This document shows, piece by piece, positions 35,579-42,841 of a stretch of 64,000 nt of DNA. The translations under genes were made by a program, and so were the position numbers. Under the pieces are notes generated by a model. That model searched no databases and had not been told where the DNA came from. It saw only the letters and a list, made by a program, of their open reading frames with translations. Origin of the DNA: Gluconacetobacter johannae. GTDB lineage: Bacteria > Pseudomonadota > Alphaproteobacteria > Acetobacterales > Acetobacteraceae. How positions within the stretch are numbered: the stretch's first letter is position 1; each line of letters opens with the position of its first letter. The stretch covers positions 1 to 64,000 of the forward strand of contig NZ_JABEQH010000016.1 in NCBI RefSeq assembly GCF_014174305.1, in the 5' to 3' direction.

Positions 35579-35800
35579 ATGTCCTATGCCGCACTCGACG
35601 CCGCGCGCGTCGCCAAGGCCTGCAAGGTTGCGCTGAGCGTGCTGGAGGCCAACCCCGAAACGTCCGAGGCGCATGTCCGCAAGACCCTGATGGTCCAGCG
35701 CATCGCCGCCCTGGCCGAGGCCGCGGCCCAGTCGGCGGCCGGCGGCGGCGTCATCACCCTGACGTCGGAGGAATTCTGGCTGGTCAGCAAGAACTGGTAA
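35579..35800 (+). CDS. Small conserved-looking protein of unknown function
   Basis: The 73-residue product (MSYAALDAARVAKACKVALS) is mostly helical. A Gly-rich turn (SAAGGGVITLTSEEFW) leads to a short C-terminal SKNW. GGAACGAG precedes ATG 35579 by a few bases, and codon use is typical of the host. I do not recognise the family. It is divergent from queA and lies 30 bases before the PEBP gene, so it may be co-transcribed with the latter. Confidence 0.65.
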   Translation: MSYAALDAARVAKACKVALSVLEANPETSEAHVRKTLMVQRIAALAEAAAQSAAGGGVITLTSEEFWLVSKNW

Positions 35801-35830
35801 AACCCCTTCCGCGACCGACAGGACACCGAC

Positions 35831-36322
35831 ATGACATTCACGCTGACCAGCCGCGCCTTCACCGAGGGCGGCCGCCTGCCCGACGCGCAGGTGTTCGACG
35901 GCATGGGCTACCGGGGCGGCAACATCTCGCCCCCGCTGGCCTGGAGCGGCGCCCCCGAGGGGACCCGCAGCTTCGTCGTCACCCTGTACGACCCCGACGC
36001 GCCGACCGGCTCGGGGTGGTGGCACTGGGTGGTGGTCAACATCCCCGCCACCGTGACGTCCCTGCCCGCCGGCGCGGGGTCGGGCGACGCCGACCTGCCC
36101 GAGGGCGCGTCGATGACCCGCACCGATTTCGGCGGCAACGCCTACGGCGGCGCGGCTCCCCCGCCGGGACCGGCCCATCGCTACATCTTCACCGTGCACG
36201 CGCTGGACACCGAAACCCTGACCCTGCCGTCCGACGCGTCGGGGGCGATGGTGGGCTTCTTCGTGCACAGCCACGCCCTGGGCTCGGCCAGCCTGACGGC
36301 GACCTTCGGCAAGGCGGGCTAG
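35831..36322 (+). CDS. YbhB/YbcL family PEBP-like protein
   Basis: The 163-residue protein has the phosphatidylethanolamine-binding/Raf-kinase-inhibitor fold. Visible motifs are GGNISPPLAWSGAPEGTRSFVVTLYDPDAP, GWWHWVVVNIPA, YGGAAPPPGPAHRYIFTVHALD and FFVHSHALG. The anion-binding pocket residues DPDAP and GPAHRY are present. The bacterial function is unclear. Its stop and the stop of the convergent HTH gene share the same CTAG (36319-36322). Confidence 0.93.
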   Translation: MTFTLTSRAFTEGGRLPDAQVFDGMGYRGGNISPPLAWSGAPEGTRSFVVTLYDPDAPTGSGWWHWVVVNIPATVTSLPAGAGSGDADLPEGASMTRTDFGGNAYGGAAPPPGPAHRYIFTVHALDTETLTLPSDASGAMVGFFVHSHALGSASLTATFGKAG

Positions 36323-36942
36323 GTCTTCGGTCCAGGCGTCGCGTGACGGACGCTTTGCCTTGGAATGTCCGATGCCTGCGGGAGCGAGGCCTGCAATTCG
36401 CCGGCAACGTTCCGCTGATAGGCCACGCGCACGCCGCCAGGGTCGCTCGCAATCACGCGCAGGTAGCTTTTTGCGGCCGTGTCGGGCGCGCGCACGCCCT
36501 TTTCCCAGCCCTTGATGGTTTCCTCTTCCAGGCCGTATCGCACCGCGAACTGCTCCCGCGTCAGCTTCAGCTTCTTACGGATGGCGGCCACATTCACGTC
36601 CGCCTTCTGATCGACATGGACAGCTTTCACGCCCGCTTCCCGCAGATCGGCAAGCAGCGCGGCCGGGCTCTCCACCTTTGGAACCTGGAGGGAGGCCGAA
36701 CATGTGCTGACACCTGCCTTCTCCGAATCCGCGATCAGTTCGTCGATCAGCTTCTTCGCCGCCGACACCTTCATCCCGCGCTTCGCCAGCGCCATCGTCG
36801 CCGCGATGGCATTCAGGCCCGGCCAGTCGTTCCGGCTGAGGGAGAGGACGAACCTACCGCGTGAACCGGATTGTACGCGTTCGATGTCCCGGATTGGCCC
36901 CAGTCGTTCGAAGCGAGCCCTTAATGACGATTTCATCGACAT
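36319..36942 (-). CDS. XRE-type helix-turn-helix regulator (antitoxin-like)
   Basis: The 207-residue protein has a C-terminal HTH at about residues 118-170 (VNVAAIRKKLKLTREQFAVRYGLEEETIKGWEKGVRAPDTAAKSYLRVI). This is the style of NadS/HigA-like antitoxin proteins: LTREQFA, TIKGWEKG and R-x-P. The N-terminal half includes AAKKLIDELIADSEKAG and is unassigned. It overlaps the small gene upstream by about 89 bases in a different frame, which suggests coupling or a start further inside. A toxin-antitoxin role for the pair is inference. Confidence 0.75.
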   Translation of the reverse strand: MSMKSSLRARFERLGPIRDIERVQSGSRGRFVLSLSRNDWPGLNAIAATMALAKRGMKVSAAKKLIDELIADSEKAGVSTCSASLQVPKVESPAALLADLREAGVKAVHVDQKADVNVAAIRKKLKLTREQFAVRYGLEEETIKGWEKGVRAPDTAAKSYLRVIASDPGGVRVAYQRNVAGELQASLPQASDIPRQSVRHATPGPKT

Positions 36943-37177
36943 CCACCCCTTCCATCACCGCCAGAGCCACGGCCCTCAGATTGGCAGATCCGACCGCGTT
37001 GGCCGCACTTCCGTGAATATTCAAGTCGGACAGCGTCATGGATCTGTCGGCGTCGTCAACCGAGACGACCGCCTGATACCAATTTTCCGAAAGACTGACG
37101 GATGAGATGTCCCCGCAAGGGCGTTGCCCTTGACCCACCAAAGGGCAGTCGCCCTTTGGAAACCCATTCGTTATCAA
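36854..37177 (-). CDS. Small unknown protein upstream of the HTH gene, start uncertain
   Basis: The recognisable part is SENWYQAVVSVDDADRSMTL to TIRFTR. ATG 37039 (MTLSDLNIHGSAANAVGSANL) is the safest start, giving 61 residues. The longer frame from ATG 37177 encodes its first 23 residues from the dispersed palindromic repeat (37104-37226), which is unlikely to be original coding sequence. An insertion of the repeat may have replaced the 5' end. With the overlapping HTH gene it could be the toxin partner, but I see no toxin motif. Confidence 0.45.
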   Translation of the reverse strand: MITNGFPKGDCPLVGQGQRPCGDISSVSLSENWYQAVVSVDDADRSMTLSDLNIHGSAANAVGSANLRAVALAVMEGVDVDEIVIKGSLRTTGANPGHRTRTIRFTR

Positions 37178-37226
37178 ATGATTGGGGTCCAGGGCCTCAG
37201 GCCCTGGTGGGTTCGGGCGAAGCCCG
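37116..37226. repeat. Dispersed palindromic repeat cluster (modules d, b, c)
   Basis: Four hairpins lie in series. CAAGGGC-GTT-GCCCTTG is at 37116-37132 (module d). CCAAAGGGC-AGTC-GCCCTTTGG is at 37138-37159 (b). CCAGGGCC-TCA-GGCCCTGG is at 37189-37207, and CGGGC-GAA-GCCCG at 37214-37226 (c). The cluster ends 12 bases after the aquaporin stop. The same order b then c occurs at 42558-42645. Confidence 0.85.
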
Positions 37227-37238
37227 GGAAAACGCGCC

Positions 37239-38156
37239 TCACGCCCCGGTATTGCGCCGCCAGGGCAACAGGAAGGGCGCGCGGCCGTGGTGGCCGAAAT
37301 GGGCGATGCGGGCTTCGTGCAGGTGCATTTCGCCGAACATCTGCAGGCGCATCATCAGCACCGTCGCCGCGGCCCCCAGGAAGGGGGCGACGCAATAGAT
37401 CCAGAACCCCTGCCACTGGCCGGAGAACAGCGCCGGCCCCAGGCTGCGCGCCAGGTTGGTGCTGTCGCCCGACAGCCAGGCTTCGAACGGGTTCAGGGTG
37501 AAGAACAGCGGCCCGGCCAGCAGCGGCGTCGCCCAGCGCAGGCGGGCATGCCCGCCGGTGAACAGCAGGGCGGTAATCAGCAGCGCGGTGGCGCAGGCCT
37601 CGCCGGTGAAGGCCCAGGACAGCGGCACGCGGTCGTAGGGCACGGTGGCGGCGAAATGCGTGGCGCGGGCCCACCCGCCCCAGCGCGGCCACAGCAGGCC
37701 GGCCAGCGCCACCAGGCCGGTGCCGATGACGGCCCCCGCCAGTTGGGCGGCCATGTAGCCGATCATGTCCCGCCAGGCCAGCCGGCCGGCCAGCGTGAAG
37801 GCCAGGGTCACGGACGGGCTGACATGCCCGCCGCTGACCCGCCCGAAGGGCGACAGCGCCGCGATGGAGCCGCCCATGCCGAAGAACAGCCCCTGCAACG
37901 CGACCTGCAGGGCGGGATAGTCCGCCAGGGCCCGCCCCACCGGGCTGGCCGCCGCCCCCAGCAGCACGTTGGTGACCACCCCGAACACCATCAGCACGAT
38001 GGTGCCCGCGCATTCGCAGGCATACAGGCGCGGATGGACCAGCCGGCCGGGATGGGGCGCGCCCGCCAGCGGCCGGTCCTGCGGATGGGGATAGAGCGCC
38101 GGATTGTCCACCGGCGCCGCGACGGGCGCCGAAGGGGGCGGGGGCATGCCGGCCAT
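37239..38156 (-). CDS. MIP family channel (aquaporin-like) with altered NPA boxes
   Basis: The 305-residue membrane protein has the MIP layout of six helices and two half-helices. The first half-helix motif reads SGGHVSPSVTLAF, so NPA is replaced by SPS. The second reads DSTNLARSLGPALF, so NPA is replaced by NLA while the following R is kept. GGSIAALSPFGRVSGGH and WAFTGEACATALLITALLF support the family. The proline-rich N-terminus and the long C-terminus are extra. Substrate (water, glycerol or another small solute) cannot be told. Confidence 0.85.
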   Translation of the reverse strand: MAGMPPPPSAPVAAPVDNPALYPHPQDRPLAGAPHPGRLVHPRLYACECAGTIVLMVFGVVTNVLLGAAASPVGRALADYPALQVALQGLFFGMGGSIAALSPFGRVSGGHVSPSVTLAFTLAGRLAWRDMIGYMAAQLAGAVIGTGLVALAGLLWPRWGGWARATHFAATVPYDRVPLSWAFTGEACATALLITALLFTGGHARLRWATPLLAGPLFFTLNPFEAWLSGDSTNLARSLGPALFSGQWQGFWIYCVAPFLGAAATVLMMRLQMFGEMHLHEARIAHFGHHGRAPFLLPWRRNTGA

Positions 38157-38165
38157 GGGCGGGCG

Positions 38166-38558
38166 CTACCCCTGGTAGGACCCGATTTCGACCAGGTTGC
38201 CGTCCGGGTCCTGGCAATAGACCGAGGTGATCGGCCCCAGCGCGCCGAGGCGGGCCACCGGCCCCTCGGTCACGGTGACGCCGCAGCCTTCCAGATGCTC
38301 GATCACGTCGCCGCTGGACAGCGCGGTGATGAAGCACAGGTCGTTGGTGCCCGGCAGCGCGTCGTCGGCGGTGGCCCAGCCCTCCGCCCCATGGGGGCGG
38401 AGGTTGATCTTCTGGCCGCCGAATTTCAGCGCCGTGCGGTTGTTGCGGCCGTATTCCTCCCGCTCCATGCCCAGGACCCGCTGATACCAGGATGCCGAAA
38501 CCTCCAGGTTGCGGACAGTGATGACGACATGGTCCAGCCGATCGACGGTAAAGCGCAT
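38166..38558 (-). CDS. VOC family (glyoxalase-fold) protein
   Basis: The 130-residue protein has the vicinal oxygen chelate fold: DRLDHVVITVRNLEVSASWYQRVLGMEREEY, LKFGGQKINLRP, DLCFIT and SVYCQDPDGNLVEIGSY. Metal ligand positions H10 (DHVVIT) and E124 (VEI) are visible. It could be a dioxygenase, a glyoxalase or a fosfomycin-type thiol transferase. It lies 9 bases upstream of the aquaporin stop-to-start gap on the same strand. Confidence 0.9.
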   Translation of the reverse strand: MRFTVDRLDHVVITVRNLEVSASWYQRVLGMEREEYGRNNRTALKFGGQKINLRPHGAEGWATADDALPGTNDLCFITALSSGDVIEHLEGCGVTVTEGPVARLGALGPITSVYCQDPDGNLVEIGSYQG

Positions 38559-38609
38559 GGAACAGGGATCTCCCTAAGCTGTCGGGCCGCCGGGCGCGAT
38601 CGCCCGGCC

Positions 38610-40274
38610 TCAGCCCGTCAGGCCATCGTAGAAATCATTACCCTTGTCGTCGATGACGATGAAGGCGGGGAAATTCTCGACCTCGATCTTCCAGACCGCC
38701 TCCATGCCCAGTTCCGGATATTCCAGAACCTCGACCTTGCGGATGCAGTCCTTGGCCAGCCGCGCCGCCGGGCCGCCGACCGAGCCCAGGTAGAAGCCGC
38801 CGTATGTATGGCAGGCCTCGCGCACCGCCTTCGAGCGGTTGCCCTTGGCCAGCATGACGAACGACCCGCCGGCCTTCTGCAGCATGGCGACATAGCTGTC
38901 CATGCGCCCCGCCGTGGTCGGGCCGAACGAGCCGGTGGGCAGCCCGTCGGGCGTCTTGGCCGGGCCGGCGTAATAGACCGGGTGATTCTTCAGGTAGTCG
39001 GGCAGGCCCTCGCCGCGCTCCAGCCGTTCGCGGAACTTGGCGTGGGCGATGTCGCGGGCCACCACCATCGTGCCGGTCAGCGACAGGCGCGTGCGGACGG
39101 GAAAGCGCGACAGCAGGGCGCGGATCTCGCTCATCGGCTGGTTCAGGTCCACCTGGACCACCTCGCCGTCCAGATGCGCGTCCGTCGTTTCCGGCAGGAA
39201 GCGGGCGGGGTCGGTTTCCAGTTGCTCCAGGAAGAACCCGTCGGCGGTGATGCGCGCCTTGACCTGCCGGTCGGCCGAGCACGACACGCCGATGCCCACC
39301 GGCAGCGATGCGCCATGGCGCGGCAGGCGCACCACGCGCACGTCATGGCAGAAATACTTGCCGCCGAACTGCGCGCCGATGCCCAGGCGCTGCGTCAGCT
39401 TCAAAATCTCCTGTTCCAGTTCCAGGTCGCGGAAGGCGTGGCCCAGGGGGCTGCCCTGGGTGGGCAGGGTGTCCAGCCAGCGCGTCGAGGCCAGCTTCAC
39501 CGTCTCCAGCGTCTGTTCGGCCGACATGCCGCCGATCACCACCGCCAGGTGGTAGGGCGGGCAGGCCGAGGTGCCCAGCGTGCGGACCTTGACGTCCAGC
39601 CATTTCAGCAGGTCGTCCTTGCTGGACAGCAGGGCGCGGGTTTCCTGGAACAGGAAGGTCTTGTTGGCCGACCCGCCGCCCTTGGCGACGAACATCAGGT
39701 CCATCTGTTCGGCGTGATAGTCGCCGGGGGCGGCCGAGATATGGAACTGCACCGGCAGGTTGGTGCCGGTGTTCACTTCCTCGAACATCGACAGCGGCGC
39801 CATCTGCGAATAGCGCAGGCTGGTGCGGGTGTAGGTGTCGTACACCCCGCGCGAGAACGCTTCCTCCTCGTTCCCGTCGATCCAGACGCGCTGGCCCTTC
39901 TTGCCGTAGACGATGGCCGTGCCGGTGTCCTGGCACATCGGCAGCACGCCGCCGGCGGCGATGCAGGCGTTCTTCAGCAGGTCCAGCGCCACGAAGCGGT
40001 CGTTGTCCGAGGCCTCGGGGTCCTTGAGGATGCGCGCAAGCTGCGCCAGATGGCCCGGCCGCAGCAGATGCGCGATGTCGTGGAAGGCGCGGGCCGCCAG
40101 TTCGCTCAGGGCCTCGGGGCGGATGTGCAGCACGGTCCGCCCGTCGCAGACCGTGGTGTGCACGCCCGCGATCTCCAGCTTCTTCCACGGCGTGTCGTCG
40201 TCGTGCAGCGGAAAGAGCGGGCCGTAGGCGAACGGCTTGAGCGCCGGTTTCGGTGGGGTGGTTGAAACATTCAA
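38610..40274 (-). CDS. Fumarate hydratase, class I (iron-sulfur)
   Basis: The 554-residue enzyme hydrates fumarate to malate in the TCA cycle with an oxygen-sensitive 4Fe-4S cluster. It is a fusion of the alpha (TtdA-like) and beta (TtdB-like) domains. Visible signatures include [31 protein letters not shown], the [11 protein letters not shown] stretch and the C-terminal [30 protein letters not shown]. Its length matches FumA/FumB. It is a single gene between sspB and the VOC gene, all on the minus strand. Confidence 0.96.
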   Translation of the reverse strand: MNVSTTPPKPALKPFAYGPLFPLHDDDTPWKKLEIAGVHTTVCDGRTVLHIRPEALSELAARAFHDIAHLLRPGHLAQLARILKDPEASDNDRFVALDLLKNACIAAGGVLPMCQDTGTAIVYGKKGQRVWIDGNEEEAFSRGVYDTYTRTSLRYSQMAPLSMFEEVNTGTNLPVQFHISAAPGDYHAEQMDLMFVAKGGGSANKTFLFQETRALLSSKDDLLKWLDVKVRTLGTSACPPYHLAVVIGGMSAEQTLETVKLASTRWLDTLPTQGSPLGHAFRDLELEQEILKLTQRLGIGAQFGGKYFCHDVRVVRLPRHGASLPVGIGVSCSADRQVKARITADGFFLEQLETDPARFLPETTDAHLDGEVVQVDLNQPMSEIRALLSRFPVRTRLSLTGTMVVARDIAHAKFRERLERGEGLPDYLKNHPVYYAGPAKTPDGLPTGSFGPTTAGRMDSYVAMLQKAGGSFVMLAKGNRSKAVREACHTYGGFYLGSVGGPAARLAKDCIRKVEVLEYPELGMEAVWKIEVENFPAFIVIDDKGNDFYDGLTG

Positions 40275-40374
40275 CGGACGATCTCCCTTGTGCCAGTCTC
40301 CCCCGGATTGGTTCCGGGTGGTAGCGGTTCACGGGACGCCCGGCCGCATCCGGGCGCTCCGGATGACGTGTGGT

Positions 40375-40932
40375 TCAGCCCTGGTTCGGCCCCTTCTTCC
40401 GAAAGGCCGCAAGGCTGACCACCTGCGACGAGGCCGGCGTCTCGGCCGGCTCGTCCCCTGCCGGGGCGGGGGCGGTGGCCCCGGCGTCCGGCGGGGTGGT
40501 CTCGTCGGCCTCCTCCTCCTCATCCGGCTCCGGCGCGGTGAAGCGCAGGGCCAGCCGGACATGGGGGTCGGCGAAGGCCGTGATGGCGGCGACGGGGATG
40601 ACCAGGATCGACCCCACGCCGCCGAAGGACAGGCCGACCGACACGGTCTGCGCCGCGCGGTCCACCTTCAGGTCCCAGAACTGGTGCTGCAGCACGATCG
40701 TGATCTCGTGCGGGTACTGGGCGCGCAGGCGGGCGGGCATGTCCACGCCCGGCCAGTTGGTCAGGAACGTGATGTAGAAATGATGCCCGTCCGGCAGGCC
40801 CTCGGCGCCGACATGGTCCAGCGCGCGCAGCATCACCTCGCGGTACGCGTCCTCGATCCAGGCGTCGTAGGGTATGAGGCTGTCGGGAATCACGGCGTCG
40901 AAGCCGTTTTCCTCATCGTGATCGTCGGACAT
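40375..40932 (-). CDS. sspB: SspB, ssrA-tag adaptor for ClpXP (alpha type)
   Basis: SspB binds the tmRNA tag and delivers tagged proteins to ClpXP. The 185-residue product has the alpha-SspB fold (LIPYDAWIEDAYREVMLRALDHV, HHFYITFLTNWPGVDMPARLRAQYPHEITIVLQHQFWDLKVD, VGSILVIPVAAITAFADP) and an acidic, disordered linker (PEPDEEEEADETTPP). A C-terminal ClpX-binding tail follows (QVVSLAAFRKK). It lies directly downstream of the ssrA gene on the same strand, about 120-150 bases away. Confidence 0.93.
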   Translation of the reverse strand: MSDDHDEENGFDAVIPDSLIPYDAWIEDAYREVMLRALDHVGAEGLPDGHHFYITFLTNWPGVDMPARLRAQYPHEITIVLQHQFWDLKVDRAAQTVSVGLSFGGVGSILVIPVAAITAFADPHVRLALRFTAPEPDEEEEADETTPPDAGATAPAPAGDEPAETPASSQVVSLAAFRKKGPNQG

Positions 40933-41059
40933 GCGGACTACTCCGTACCGTCCGGCCCCCCCCGTGATCGGGCGGCCGGCGCCTGATGGCCTTGCTGCTT
41001 CGCGCCACGCCGTGCCACAGGTTCAAGCCATGCGTCAAACGCCGCGCCCTTGCAAGGGA

Positions 41060-41410
41060 CGGACCCGCGGATCGGCTTCACGAAGCGGACATGATGCCAC
41101 GGCGGGGCGGCAAAGTGGGAGGGCTTCTGTTGCCCGGTGCCCTCCCGAACCGCGCTTGTCACTTATGCAGCGACAGCGAGCACCTCAGAGTTATCGTTGG
41201 CACTTGTGATTTAGCCCGATGACGGTGGTACAATACCGGGCAAAAGGCAGGTCTTTACCATGCGTGTCGAGCCTGTTTCGTCCCCATGGCTCCCTGCCCC
41301 GAAGGGTCGTAGCGGAGAGCGTTCTGGTGGAGACGCCGGGTACCGCCCCCGGGTCCACAACATTTATTCCACGTGCCGTTTATCGCCATAGCCAAGGGGC
41401 GAACCCCTCC
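41060..41410 (-). ncRNA. ssrA: Two-piece, circularly permuted tmRNA (ssrA); outer ends approximate
   Basis: On the minus strand the 3' acceptor piece comes first (about 41410 to 41325) and ends in an encoded CCA at 41327-41325. The T arm is CCGGG-GGCGGTA-CCCGG. After a 39-base intervening segment (41324-41286) the coding piece starts with GGGGACG at 41285-41279. That pairs with CGTCTCC at 41335-41329 to form the 7-bp acceptor stem. The tag frame at 41201-41163 reads ANDNSEVLAVAA followed by TAA. This is the alphaproteobacterial layout, in which the precursor is cut into two RNAs. tmRNA rescues stalled ribosomes and tags the product for ClpXP. Confidence 0.93.
41163..41201 (-). other. ssrA: tmRNA tag reading frame (ANDNSEVLAVAA, stop)
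   Basis: The resume codon GCC at 41201-41199 begins the peptide ANDNSEVLAVAA, closed by TAA at 41165-41163. The AND start and the VAA C-terminus are the SspB- and ClpX-recognised ends. Confidence 0.92.
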
Positions 41411-41534
41411 GGCACCATGGGATATAGGGTTGGCGGCCGCCGTTGGCAAGCGGTGTGGCGCACGCCACGGTCGCGAAGCGGGGGGTTTCGTGATATGCGC
41501 CCCCTTCGGACCACACGGACAGGGCGGGAAGCAG

Positions 41535-42485
41535 ATGTTTTCAACGGACCAGCAATCGGAAATCGACGCCGCCCGCGCCGGCTGGGCCCAGACCCGCCGC
41601 ACCGTCGTCCCCGCCGCCGAGGACGCGCTGTACACCCCCCTGCCGGTGCTGGAGACCGGATTCGTCCGACTGATCGACTATATGGGCGGCGACGCGGCCA
41701 TCGTGCAGGGCGCGCGGGTGTCGTACGGCAAGGGCACGCGCAGCACCTCGGACGACCGGGGGCTGATCCGCTACCTGATGCGGAACCGGCACACCAGCCC
41801 GTTCGAACTGGCGGTGGCCAAGTTCCACGTCCGCGCGCCCATCTTCGTCACCCGGCAGTGGTTCCGCCACCGCACCGCCAGCATCAACGAATATTCCGCG
41901 CGCTATTCGGTGCTGGAGAAGGAATTCTACTTCCCCCGGCCCGAGGACATCGCCCGCCAGTCGTCCAGCAACAAGCAGGGGCGCGGCGACAGCCTGCCCG
42001 CCGACGCCGCAGAACAGGTGCTGGCCCTGCTGCGCGAGGACGCCACGCGCTGCTACGACCATTACCTGGAAATGCTGAACCAGGACGAGGCCGGCAACAT
42101 CGTCGACCCCACGCGCCCGGTGGTGGCGCGCGAGCTGGCGCGCATGACCCTGCCGGTCAATGTGATGACGCAGTTCTACTGGCAGATCAATCTGTGGAAC
42201 CTGCTGCATTTCCTGCGCCTGCGCGCCGACGCCCATGCCCAGTACGAAATCCGCGCCTATGCCGACGCCATCCTGACCCTGGTCGAACGCTGGGTACCGC
42301 AGACCTTCGAGGCCTTCCGCGACTACATGCAGGAAGCCGCCCTGCTGTCCGGCCCCGCGCTGCGCGCGCTGCGCGCCATCCTGGCCGGTGACGGCACGGT
42401 GGACCTGCAGGCGGCCGGCCTGTCGAAGCGCGAGGCGGCGGAACTGATCGCCCTGCTGCCCGAAATCGGGCCGCGCGCCCGCTGA
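41535..42485 (+). CDS. thyX: Flavin-dependent thymidylate synthase
   Basis: ThyX makes dTMP from dUMP with FAD, NADPH and methylene-tetrahydrofolate. I start at ATG 41535 (MFSTDQQSEID) with GGAAG just upstream, giving 316 residues; earlier ATGs lie in the tmRNA control region. The FAD/dUMP motif RQWFRHRTASINEYSARYS near residue 113 contains the family R-H-R-x7-S-x-R signature. SKREAAELIALLPEI closes the protein. A partial copy of its last 190 bases lies at 44810-44980. Confidence 0.96.
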   Translation: MFSTDQQSEIDAARAGWAQTRRTVVPAAEDALYTPLPVLETGFVRLIDYMGGDAAIVQGARVSYGKGTRSTSDDRGLIRYLMRNRHTSPFELAVAKFHVRAPIFVTRQWFRHRTASINEYSARYSVLEKEFYFPRPEDIARQSSSNKQGRGDSLPADAAEQVLALLREDATRCYDHYLEMLNQDEAGNIVDPTRPVVARELARMTLPVNVMTQFYWQINLWNLLHFLRLRADAHAQYEIRAYADAILTLVERWVPQTFEAFRDYMQEAALLSGPALRALRAILAGDGTVDLQAAGLSKREAAELIALLPEIGPRAR

Positions 42486-42534
42486 AGGCGGGGCGCTGCC
42501 TCATAGGCGCGAAGGTCGCATTTCGCAAGAAATC

Positions 42535-42645
42535 TCAGGGCTCTGCCCTGAAACCCGCCAAAGGCCACAGGCCTTTGGAAACCAATCCGTTATCCCTGAT
42601 CGGGGTCCAGGGCCTCAGGCCCTGGTGGGTTCGGGCAGCGCCCGG
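42535..42645. repeat. Dispersed palindromic repeat cluster (modules a, b, c)
   Basis: TCAGGGC-TCT-GCCCTGA is at 42535-42551 (module a). CCAAAGGCC-ACA-GGCCTTTGG is at 42558-42578 (b). CCAGGGCC-TCA-GGCCCTGG is at 42607-42625 and GGGC-AGC-GCCC near 42633-42643 (c). The b stem changes GGGC/GCCC to GGCC/GGCC on both sides compared with other copies, so pairing is kept. It fills the 356-base gap between thyX and the chemotaxis receptor. The rest of the gap is an AT-richer leader with no other feature. Confidence 0.85.
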
Positions 42646-42841
42646 CCTTCCTTTTCCCCTATCGCCCGGCGGGGGCGCCGGCACAAAGCGGCTTCGGCCG
42701 TCACCCGTTAAATATAATCTTCATTATGCGGTCTCCTGGAGATTTCATAGACTCGCGCGGGTGATCTACGCCGCTGTGCGGGCGCAAAATATTGGGTTCA
42801 TGGCATCGGCAGGAAGACGAAAATAATCGAAGGGATACCCT

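Noticed and set aside
37182-40265. 1027-codon plus-strand frame over aquaporin, VOC and fumarase genes
   Set aside because: The three minus-strand genes have strong family motifs; the frame is an antisense shadow typical of high GC.
41535-42485. tmRNA-region frames as N-terminal extension of ThyX
   Set aside because: The in-frame extension from 41373 covers the tmRNA acceptor piece and its upstream region; ATG 41535 has its own ribosome site and gives the normal ThyX N-terminus.
42575-42826. 83-codon frame after thyX
   Set aside because: Its first third is the palindromic repeat and the rest is untranslated leader of the chemotaxis gene.
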